Assembly (NCBI GenBank): GCA_016931365.1
Contig: JAFGEY010000153.1
Location: 1 to 7,328 of the forward strand
DNA length: 7,328 nucleotides
Direction: 5' to 3'
Source of the DNA: Anaerolineae bacterium
GTDB taxonomy: Bacteria; Chloroflexota; Anaerolineae; JAFGEY01
Shown here: positions 1 to 5,277 of the stretch, one piece after another
How positions within the stretch are numbered: the stretch's first letter is position 1
Layout of the letters: every line of letters begins with the position of its first letter
Made by a program: the position numbers and the translations under genes
Notes under the pieces: generated by a model
Databases searched by the model: none
What the model saw: the letters and a program-made list of their open reading frames with translations, nothing else
Told to the model about the DNA's origin: nothing

Positions 1-97
1 ACATATTGAAAGATATCTTGCAGTGACTTCAAAGTTCAGATTTTGAAACCCGATTCGGATACCGCTATGAATTTTCGGATAGATTCTTAGCAATACC
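1..97. other. AT-rich non-coding stretch before a gene remnant
   Basis: No convincing coding sequence is seen here. The first 60 bases contain 21 G/C by hand count (35%), far below the roughly two-thirds G/C of the neighbouring genes. It holds a perfect 10-bp palindrome (AAGATATCTT, 10-19) and a direct repeat TTCGGATA at 54-61 and 74-81. The right end may still carry degraded cyclase codons (see the pseudogene entry). Nothing identifies it as part of a mobile element. Confidence 0.4.
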
Positions 98-253
98 AAG
101 GACACCCATCGACTGCTACTCGGCGCAAATGTGATCCTGCTCGAAGGACTGAACCTGACCGGCATCCGCCAGGGCGAGTACCAGTTGGTTTGCCTGCCGC
201 TCAAGATCGCCGGATGCGATGGCGCGCCGGCGCGGGTTATTTTGACCAAATAA
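83..253 (+). pseudogene. 3' remnant of a cyclase-family (kynurenine formamidase-like) gene
   Basis: The frame ending at TAA 251-253 reads DTHRLLLGANVILLEG, then NLTGIRQGEYQLVCLPLK, then IAGCDGAPARVILTK. This is the C-terminal signature of the cyclase family (metal-dependent amide or ester hydrolases such as kynurenine formamidase): an H-x-LL-G segment, the strand before G-x-Y-x-L-x-CLPL, and the closing DGAPAR motif. Only about 50 residues of a protein usually 200 or more long are present. The frame is closed upstream by TAG at 80-82 and has no start codon. The catalytic N-terminal HxGTHxDxP motif is absent. Reading across frames gives possible further homology: IDS (79-87, frame 1), LAIP (87-98, frame 3), then KDTH (98-109, frame 2), which would need two one-base deletions. 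It is therefore a dead gene, not a gene cut by the window edge. The family call is fairly sure; the frameshift path is tentative. Confidence 0.72.
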
Positions 254-263
254 TACCGCACTG

Positions 264-281
264 CCGTCACCGTTCCGTCAC
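264..281 (+). promoter_or_regulatory. Tandem CCGTCAC repeat, candidate OmpR/PhoB-type operator
   Basis: CCGTCAC occurs at 264-270 and again at 275-281, an 11-bp period (CCGTCAC-CGTT-CCGTCAC). Direct repeats of about 7 bp with an 11-bp period are the hallmark of sites bound head-to-tail by OmpR/PhoB-family winged-helix regulators; the enterobacterial Pho box repeat is CTGTCAT. The site lies just upstream of the proposed -35 box, where an activator of this type binds, and the downstream gene encodes such a regulator. Autoregulation is inferred. Confidence 0.45.
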
Positions 282-289
282 AAACTTGC

Positions 290-318
290 TTGACGAGGCG
301 CTGGCTTTGGGTTAAGAT
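290..318 (+). promoter_or_regulatory. Sigma70-type promoter of the two-component operon
   Basis: TTGACG (290-295) and TAAGAT (313-318) are separated by 17 bp, the optimal spacing, and differ from TTGACA and TATAAT at one and two positions. The start site would fall near 325, leaving a very short leader of about ten bases that is nearly all ribosome binding site (GGAGG 327-331, four bases before ATG 336). Confidence 0.6.
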
Positions 319-335
319 CAAGGTGTGGAGGAACG

Positions 336-1046
336 ATGTCCGAAACCATCCTCGTCGTAGATGACGAACCGCCGATCGTCGATCTGCTGGTCTATAACCT
401 GGAGCGCGCGCACTATCGCGTGCTTGTTGCCCGCGACGGCCTGGAAGCGTTGAACGTCGCCCGGCGCGAGCAGCCCGACCTGATCGTGCTCGACCTGATG
501 CTGCCCGGCATTGATGGGCTGGATGTGTGCCGCGAGCTGCGCAAAACGGGCGATGTGCCGATTGTGATGCTCACCGCCCGCGACAGCGAAGTCGACCGGG
601 TGGTGGGGCTGGAACTGGGCGCCGACGATTACGTGGTCAAGCCGTTCAGCGTGCGCGAGTTGATGGTGCGGATCAAGAATGTGCTGCGCCGCGTCAAGCC
701 CAGGTTAAAAGCTACCCCATCAAACGATGTTGACAGTGCATCTGTCGTGCAGGTTGGCTCGCTGCGGATAGACGAGGCTCGGTACGAGGCGCGTTGGGCC
801 GATCAGCCCCTCGATCTGACCACGCAAGAATTTCAACTGTTGGATGTGCTGGCCCGGCACGTCGGACAGGTGCTCAGCCGCGAGCAACTGCTCAACCAGG
901 TCTGGGGTTATGACTATTACGGCGACCTGCGCGTCGTCGATGCGGCAGTCAAGCGCTTGCGGGCCAAATTGCGCCAGGTCGCGCCCCGCGTCGACCCGAT
1001 CGAAACGGTGCGCGGCGTCGGCTATAAATTGACGGCATCAAGTTGA
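336..1046 (+). CDS. OmpR/PhoB-family response regulator
   Basis: A 236-residue cytoplasmic transcription factor of normal length for the family. Residues 1-118 form a receiver domain: acidic pocket D9-D10, phosphoacceptor D53 in LIVLDLMLPGIDG, switch residue T80 (MLTARD) and conserved K102 before P103-F104. Residues about 140-234 form the winged-helix DNA-binding domain, with LTTQEFQLLDVLA, the recognition region around VWGYDYYGDLRVVDAAVKRL and the C-terminal hairpin TVRGVGYKL. All phosphorylation residues are present, so it should be activated by its partner kinase, which begins four bases after the stop. The linker, about residues 120-140, is encoded by noticeably AT-richer DNA than the rest. 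Start chosen at ATG 336 because GGAGG lies just upstream and the protein starts as the family does (SETILVVDDE). It resembles PhoB/PhoP of Gram-positives and Chloroflexota most; CreB is also possible by gene order. The regulon cannot be read from the sequence. Confidence 0.95.
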   Translation: MSETILVVDDEPPIVDLLVYNLERAHYRVLVARDGLEALNVARREQPDLIVLDLMLPGIDGLDVCRELRKTGDVPIVMLTARDSEVDRVVGLELGADDYVVKPFSVRELMVRIKNVLRRVKPRLKATPSNDVDSASVVQVGSLRIDEARYEARWADQPLDLTTQEFQLLDVLARHVGQVLSREQLLNQVWGYDYYGDLRVVDAAVKRLRAKLRQVAPRVDPIETVRGVGYKLTASS

Positions 1047-1050
1047 TGAT

Positions 1051-2637
1051 ATGAATCGAAACAAGTTCTTTTTACGCGCCAGTATTCGCGCCAAGCTGAC
1101 CCTCAGCTATCTCGCCGTGATCGTCGTGGCGATGGGGTTGAGCGGCTTTTTGCTCTTGTCGCTGCTCGACCGCTACTTTATGGAAGCGATGGAGCAAAGC
1201 CTGATCGCCCAGGCCCAGATCATCGCCCAGGCGCTGATCCCTGGCGCGCAGACGGTCGAGGGCAACCTGGCGAGCGACCCCGCCTCGAACACGCTGATGC
1301 AGCAGCAGTTGCGCAACTATCGCGTCGAGACCGAAAACGTCGCTCCCCCCTCTGGCCTCTTTCCCCTCAGCAGCCTCGATATGAGCTACCTGGGCAGCGC
1401 CTCGCTGGAACTGAGCGCGCAGTTGGAAACACGCATCCGTGTGCTCGACGTGAACGGTGTGGTGTTGGTTGATTCGGCAGGGGAACTGCAAGGGGTCAGC
1501 CTCAAGTCGGACGCGCTGGTGGCCGACGCGCTGCGCGGCCAATACGCGCAGGCCGTCGACCGGGCCGGCTATGTCGCCCAGATGCACGTCGCCGTGCCGG
1601 TCACCGTCGAGGGACAGTTGGTCGGCGCGGTCTACCTCAGCCAGACGCTGCGCGATGTGTCAACCGTGTTGAGCGATATGCGCACGCGCTGGTTGATTTC
1701 GGTCGCCGTGGCCCTGGTGCTGTCCGGCGCGGTGGGGCTGATCCTGTCCGGGGCCATCGCTCAGCCGCTGCGACGGCTGACCATCGCCGCCGGGCGGGTC
1801 GCCGAAGGACAGCTCGACCAGCAGGTGCCGGTCCGCTCGCGCGACGAACTGGGCCGCTTGAGCCAGGCTTTTAACGAGATGACCGCCCGCCTCAAGGCCG
1901 CGCGCCAGATGCAGACCGACTTTGTCGCCAACGTCTCGCACGAACTGCGCACGCCGCTGACCTCGGTCAAGGGGCTGGTCGAGACCTTGCAAGACGGCGC
2001 GGTCAATGACGTGCAGGTGCGCGACCGCTTTCTGGGCACCGTCGCCGGGGAGACCGACCGCCTGATCCGGCTGGTCAACGATCTGCTGCTCCTTTCCCGC
2101 GTCGATTCGGAGGCCCTGACCCTGCACAAAACAGAGATTGATCTGCTCCCGTTGATCCGGGCAGCCGTCGATCAACTTGCGCCGCAGGCGAAGGCGCAGG
2201 GGATAACGGTGCGGATCGCGGCCGGGCCGGACATCCCATTCGTGCAGGCCGACCCCGACCGCCTGACCCAGGTCTTGCTCAACCTGCTCGACAACGCGCT
2301 CAAATACTCGCCGCCCGGCGGGGTGGTGACAGTTCAAGTTTCCAGAAACCAGGTTTTGGCAAGCAAGCTTGCTGGCAAAAACCTGGTTTCTCCCAGGCTT
2401 GGTGAGATGATACATATCCAGGTGCGCGATCGGGGCGCGGGCATCCCGCCCGACGATCTGCCGCACATCGGCGAGCGCTTTTACCGCGCCGACAAGGCGC
2501 GTTCGCGGGCGCAGGGCGGCAGTGGACTGGGCATTGCCATCGCCCGCGCGTTGATCGAACTGCATGGCGGGACGCTGCGCATCGACAGCGTCGCCGGGCA
2601 GGGCACGACGACAACGCTGACCTTGCCCATCGACTGA
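1051..2637 (+). CDS. Membrane sensor histidine kinase with an inserted palindromic element
   Basis: A 528-residue partner kinase of the preceding regulator. TM1 is at about 15-38. An extracytoplasmic segment (about 39-212) includes a Cache/PDC-like strand pattern (RIRVLDVNGVVLVDS, then HVAVPVTVEGQLVGAVYL). TM2 is at about 213-236 and a HAMP linker at about 237-289. HisKA follows with phosphorylatable H297 in NVSHELRTPL, then an HATPase domain: N-box NLLDNALKYS (N411, N415), G1 DRGAG (460-464), F-box RFYR (476-479), G2 GGSGLG (489-494). All motifs are intact. Between the N-box strand and G1 a loop usually only a few residues long is about 22 residues here (431-452); it is encoded by the 48-bp palindrome described separately. 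There is no clear ribosome binding site; the start lies 4 bases after the upstream stop, so translational coupling is likely. The ligand is unknown. It could be called PhoR-like or, by gene order, CreC-like; neither can be decided here. Confidence 0.95.
   Translation: MNRNKFFLRASIRAKLTLSYLAVIVVAMGLSGFLLLSLLDRYFMEAMEQSLIAQAQIIAQALIPGAQTVEGNLASDPASNTLMQQQLRNYRVETENVAPPSGLFPLSSLDMSYLGSASLELSAQLETRIRVLDVNGVVLVDSAGELQGVSLKSDALVADALRGQYAQAVDRAGYVAQMHVAVPVTVEGQLVGAVYLSQTLRDVSTVLSDMRTRWLISVAVALVLSGAVGLILSGAIAQPLRRLTIAAGRVAEGQLDQQVPVRSRDELGRLSQAFNEMTARLKAARQMQTDFVANVSHELRTPLTSVKGLVETLQDGAVNDVQVRDRFLGTVAGETDRLIRLVNDLLLLSRVDSEALTLHKTEIDLLPLIRAAVDQLAPQAKAQGITVRIAAGPDIPFVQADPDRLTQVLLNLLDNALKYSPPGGVVTVQVSRNQVLASKLAGKNLVSPRLGEMIHIQVRDRGAGIPPDDLPHIGERFYRADKARSRAQGGSGLGIAIARALIELHGGTLRIDSVAGQGTTTTLTLPID
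2344..2391. repeat. 48-bp palindromic element inserted in frame in the kinase gene
   Basis: Two 24-base arms (2344-2367 and 2368-2391) are reverse complements at 22 of 24 positions, with no spacer; the centre is AAGCTT. The outer 14 bases of each arm (AGAAACCAGGTTTT and AAAACCTGGTTTCT) match perfectly. It spans exactly 16 codons. Translating by eye, I find no stop in any of the six frames. Removing it would leave the loop QVSPRLGEMIHIQV, close to the usual loop length in this kinase family, so it looks like a clean insertion into a tolerant surface loop. It resembles in behaviour the palindromic elements known to invade Rickettsia genes, but I do not recognise this sequence as a named family. 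No target-site duplication is obvious. Confidence 0.75.
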
Positions 2638-2695
2638 TTTTCCTCTTTTTGCCTCATTTTTGGCCTCACGCTGTCACACATCTGCCCCAACCGTG

Positions 2696-2704
2696 TGTTA
2701 TCAT
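2696..2704 (+). promoter_or_regulatory. Possible extended -10 promoter for the membrane-protein genes
   Basis: TG-T-TATCAT combines an extended -10 TG with a hexamer one base off TATAAT. No good -35 box lies 16-18 bp upstream; GCCTCAC (2663-2669) and CTGTCAC (2671-2677) upstream recall the CCGTCAC repeats at 264-281 but are not in 11-bp phase. A start near 2711 would put the hairpin at 2715-2752 at the very 5' end of the transcript. The T-rich run at 2638-2661 after the kinase stop has no hairpin before it. Confidence 0.3.
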
Positions 2705-2714
2705 CTTGTTGCAA

Positions 2715-2752
2715 GGGCGAAGCATGCGTTGAACTGCACACATGCTTCGCCC
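2715..2752. repeat. Intergenic palindrome (REP-like hairpin)
   Basis: GGGCGAAGCATG (2715-2726) and CATGCTTCGCCC (2741-2752) are perfect 12-bp inverted repeats around a 14-base loop; three further inner pairs form if one G-T wobble is allowed. No T tract follows on either side, so it is not a classical terminator. Position and form fit a dispersed intergenic palindrome or an mRNA hairpin between the kinase and the next gene. It does not cover the ribosome binding site at 2771-2775. Confidence 0.65.
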
Positions 2753-2782
2753 CTACCCAAAACCACGTATGGAGGATGTGCG

Positions 2783-4336
2783 ATGAAAACACGCAAACAA
2801 ATCATAACCGTTTTGATCAATGGGGCGCTGATCGTTGCCCTGGTCGCCCTGCTAGCCACCTACCTGGTTGTGGTCAGCGATCTCCCGTCGCGCGTCTACA
2901 CCGAGCCGCAGCGCGAATTTTTAGAATACAACAGCATGCGCAGCGTCGTGCAGGCCGCGCCGACCTGGAAATACGTCCAGCCACAAGGCATCGTTTCAGA
3001 AGGAACCGTGCTGGCGATGACTTTTCCGGGCCAGGAAAGCCTCGTGCGTGCGACGCTGGTCGCGCGCTATGAGGAGCAGGAGGGGGTGAGTGTCACCGTC
3101 TATGACCTCGATTTTCGCGGCGAATACCGCCTGTTGCACAGCGGGACGTTCAGCACCACCGTCGAACTCTTTTTCCCCTTTCCTGACAACCTGGAAACGC
3201 TGCATGACGTGCGTTTTGCCGTCGATGGCGAGGAGCCGTCGAGCGCGCTGTACAGCACACGCGGCATCTGGTGGCAGGCGACCTTGCTGCCGGATCAAGA
3301 CCACGCGCTGGAAATCAGCTACAAGGCCGACGGCGCGAACAGTTTTGCCTACGGCCTGGCGCACGATCAGCGCGCCGACGTTGACATTTCCGTCAGCGTG
3401 GTCGGCTTGAACGGCAGCAGCGTGCCCAAGGGATCGCTGCCGGCAAGCCAGAGCGAACCCACCGTCGATGGCGAAAAGTGGACCTGGCACTATGACGCGC
3501 TGATCGCCGACCGCGACATCCGCCTCGACCTGCCCGCGCGGCAGAGTTTTGCCCAGCGCGTCTCCCGCTTGCAGGATGATTTCCGCACCCTGGCCGGACT
3601 GGCTCCCTTCCTGGTCGTGCTTTTTATGGCTGCGCTCGGCGGCGTGCTCAACCTGGACGGCGTGCGGCTGCGCCTGGCGAGCTATTTGCTGATCGGCTTC
3701 GGCCTGGCGTTGTTCTACCCGCTGTTGACTTTTTTGAGCGGCCTCGTCCCCTTGATCGCCGCCGCCGCGCTGTCGACCTTGCTGGTGTCCGGCCTGCTGC
3801 TCATCTTTTTGGCCCGCGCGATCGGTGGACGTTCGATCCTCTTGCGCGCAGGTCTGCTGCTGATCGTCTTTTTAGGTTTTCTGTCGCTGGGAGTGCTCAC
3901 CCCCTGGCGCGGACTGCTGCTCACCGCCGGCGGGTTGGCCCTGGCAGGGATGTTTATGCTGCTCTACGCGCGGCGGGCGGTCGCGCCGGAGCCGGAAGCG
4001 AAGCCAGATGACGAGCCGGCCGGCGAGGTAGCGAGCGTTGAGAACGCAGCCGTGCTCGCAGGCACAGTTATTACCGCGTCTGAGCCGATGTCCGCGCCTG
4101 AGCCGTCGCCCGCGCTTGAGCCGTCGCCTGCGTCGGAATCGGCGCCCGCGCCGGGACCGGCGCGACTGCACTGTCCCTACTGCGCGCGCTCGTTGGAAAT
4201 GGATTACGCCTTTTGCCCCGGCTGCGGTCACGATACGGCCGGCCTGCGTCGTTGCGCGCACTGCGGCCACCAACAACTGATCGCCAGGGAAGTAGAAACA
4301 ACATATTGCGTGCGCTGTGGGGAAAGATTGGACTAG
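2783..4336 (+). CDS. CreD-like inner-membrane protein with C-terminal double zinc ribbon
   Basis: A 517-residue membrane protein. TM1 is at about 8-31, followed by a beta-rich extracytoplasmic domain of about 235 residues (to about 268). Five membrane segments follow at about 270-290, 298-318, 322-345, 352-372 and 376-395. The helix block beginning RLASYLLIGFGLALFYPLL matches in order, spacing and style the C-terminal membrane part of CreD (E. coli: HPMQYLLVGLSLVMFYLLL, recalled). A Glu/Pro/Ala-rich linker (about 398-460) leads to eight zinc-ligand cysteines in two CxxC pairs of pairs: C464, C467, C478, C481 and C491, C494, C509, C512, a cytoplasmic double zinc ribbon. CreD itself has no such tail. 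The start at ATG 2783 is supported by GGAGG at 2771-2775 and gives an N-terminal basic MKTRKQ before TM1. It follows a regulator and kinase as creD follows creBC. The CreD relation is by eye and distant; molecular function is unknown. Confidence 0.85.
   Translation: MKTRKQIITVLINGALIVALVALLATYLVVVSDLPSRVYTEPQREFLEYNSMRSVVQAAPTWKYVQPQGIVSEGTVLAMTFPGQESLVRATLVARYEEQEGVSVTVYDLDFRGEYRLLHSGTFSTTVELFFPFPDNLETLHDVRFAVDGEEPSSALYSTRGIWWQATLLPDQDHALEISYKADGANSFAYGLAHDQRADVDISVSVVGLNGSSVPKGSLPASQSEPTVDGEKWTWHYDALIADRDIRLDLPARQSFAQRVSRLQDDFRTLAGLAPFLVVLFMAALGGVLNLDGVRLRLASYLLIGFGLALFYPLLTFLSGLVPLIAAAALSTLLVSGLLLIFLARAIGGRSILLRAGLLLIVFLGFLSLGVLTPWRGLLLTAGGLALAGMFMLLYARRAVAPEPEAKPDDEPAGEVASVENAAVLAGTVITASEPMSAPEPSPALEPSPASESAPAPGPARLHCPYCARSLEMDYAFCPGCGHDTAGLRRCAHCGHQQLIAREVETTYCVRCGERLD
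4082..4153 (+). repeat. Four degenerate 18-bp tandem repeats in the linker
   Basis: Units at 4082-4099, 4100-4117, 4118-4135 and 4136-4153 each encode six residues: EPMSAP, EPSPAL, EPSPAS, ESAPAP. Units two and three share GAGCCGTCGCC. This is an internal coding repeat that sets the length of the flexible linker between the last membrane helix and the zinc ribbons. Confidence 0.65.
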
Positions 4337-4378
4337 TAGACAAGAAACAGGTAGAAAAGAAGAGCAAGGAGCGTAAAA

Positions 4379-5140
4379 ATGAACATCAAGACGATAGGAA
4401 TGATTTTGCTGATTGCCGTGCTGGCCCTGGCCTTGATCGCCTGGAACGGAGCCCAAGTGGCCACCCCCGCCGAGCCGCGCACGATCTCGGTGACGGGTGA
4501 GGCCGAGGTGCGCGTGGTGCCCGACGAGGTGGTGATCACCGTCGGCGTCGAGACCATCAACAAAGACCTGGACAAGGCCAAAAAAGAAAACGACACGTAC
4601 ATCGCCCAGGTGATCGCCGTGACTCAGGCGCACGGCATCGAGGCCAAACACGTCCAGACCGATTACTTGAACATCGAGTCGCGCTACCAGGATAGCTATG
4701 AAAAGCGCGGGTTCATCGGCTATGTTGTGCGCCGCAACGCGGTGATCACCCTGCGCGATCTCGACCAGTTTGAATCGTTACTTGGCGATCTGCTCAAAGG
4801 CGGGGCCAACACCGTGCACGGCATCCAATTTCGCACCAGCGAACTGCGCAAATACCGCGATCAGGCGCGCGAGCTGGCCCTCAAGGCGGCGCAGGAAAAG
4901 GCCGTGTCGATGGCTGGCGTGCTGGAGCAACAGATCGGCGATCCGCTGGTGGTTGTCGAGGAACAGAGCGGATGGTACGGCTGGTACGGCGCGTGGTGGG
5001 GCGCGCGCGGGGGCAGTGCGATGACCCAGAACGTCGTCCAGAATGTGGAGGGCAGCACCTACCTGGGGCAAGACAGCACCCTTGCGCCGGGACAGATTGC
5101 CATCACGGCGCGGGTGGCGGTGCAGTTTGAGTTGAAATAG
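4379..5140 (+). CDS. Membrane-anchored SIMPL-domain (DUF541) protein
   Basis: A 253-residue protein with an N-terminal membrane segment or uncleaved signal (about 5-23, ILLIAVLALALIAW) and one SIMPL domain (about 34-252). The family hallmarks are ISVTGEAEVRVVPDEVVITVGV, the helix after it (KDLDKAKKENDTYIAQVI), GIEAKHVQTDYLNIE, then VRRNAVITLRDLDQFESLL, the helix ARELALKAAQEKAVSMAGVL, and the closing PGQIAITARVAVQFEL. The family includes E. coli YggE and Brucella BP26, envelope proteins linked to oxidative stress; no enzymatic activity is established. A loop at 198-212 is rich in Trp, Tyr and Gly (GWYGWYGAWWGARGG), in the segment that is variable among homologues. AAGGAG at 4366-4371 lies 7 bases before the ATG. 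It follows the CreD-like gene by 42 purine-rich bases without a terminator, so the two are probably co-transcribed. No Cys for lipidation is visible. Confidence 0.93.
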   Translation: MNIKTIGMILLIAVLALALIAWNGAQVATPAEPRTISVTGEAEVRVVPDEVVITVGVETINKDLDKAKKENDTYIAQVIAVTQAHGIEAKHVQTDYLNIESRYQDSYEKRGFIGYVVRRNAVITLRDLDQFESLLGDLLKGGANTVHGIQFRTSELRKYRDQARELALKAAQEKAVSMAGVLEQQIGDPLVVVEEQSGWYGWYGAWWGARGGSAMTQNVVQNVEGSTYLGQDSTLAPGQIAITARVAVQFELK

Positions 5141-5174
5141 GATGGTTGTTGTGCATGTGCTCTGCGTGGGCGCG

Positions 5175-5210
5175 AAAAAAAGCCTGCCAGGTTTCGCAAC
5201 TCTGGCAGGC
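5175..5210 (-). terminator. Rho-independent terminator of the lipoprotein gene
   Basis: GCCTGCCAG (5182-5190) and CTGGCAGGC (5202-5210) form a perfect 9-bp GC-rich stem with an 11-base loop. Seven A residues at 5175-5181 become a T7 tract directly after the stem on the minus strand. It lies about 70 bases beyond the stop of the minus-strand gene. On the plus strand no T tract follows, so it is directional. Confidence 0.85.
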
Positions 5211-5221
5211 CCCAAAGCGAG

Positions 5222-5266
5222 AACGGAAGAAAACGGCCCGCCGGCTGTTTCCTTCCGTTTTCTGTT
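5222..5266 (+). terminator. Long hairpin, probable terminator of the SIMPL gene
   Basis: AACGGAAG (5222-5229) pairs with CTTCCGTT (5252-5259). Inside it, AAACGGCC (5231-5238) pairs with GGCTGTTT (5243-5250) with one G-T wobble, closing on the 4-base loop CGCC. Together they make a 17-position stem with a single A-C mismatch. On the plus strand it runs into TTCTGTT, a moderate T-rich tail; on the minus strand the tail is poorer. It therefore best serves plus-strand transcripts arriving from the SIMPL gene. Confidence 0.55.
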
Positions 5267-5277
5267 AGCCGTTCGGT

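Noticed and set aside
27..134. Frame-3 stretch reading TRFGYRYEFSDRFLAIPRTP as a small gene
   Set aside because: It has no start codon or ribosome binding site and no family I can name; part of it fits better as frameshifted cyclase sequence.
2344..2391. The kinase palindrome as a transcription terminator or att site
   Set aside because: It lies within an intact coding sequence, has no T tract, and no integrase gene or duplicated flank is seen.
1660..2565. Long open frame of 301 codons on the minus strand inside the kinase gene
   Set aside because: It is antisense to a kinase with every family motif intact. GC-rich genes commonly produce such long antisense frames; the translation has no recognisable domain.
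2638..2661. T-rich run after the kinase stop as a terminator
   Set aside because: There is no stable stem directly before it, so it does not meet the form of an intrinsic terminator.
2660..2782. Upstream extension of the CreD-like gene to a TTG at 2660
   Set aside because: The extension has no ribosome binding site, would translate the palindrome at 2715-2752, and would place 41 non-hydrophobic residues before the membrane segment. ATG 2783 has GGAGG at the right distance.
3872..4651. Minus-strand open frame of 259 codons across the CreD-like and SIMPL genes
   Set aside because: It is Arg-rich, low-complexity antisense translation across two well-supported genes on the other strand.
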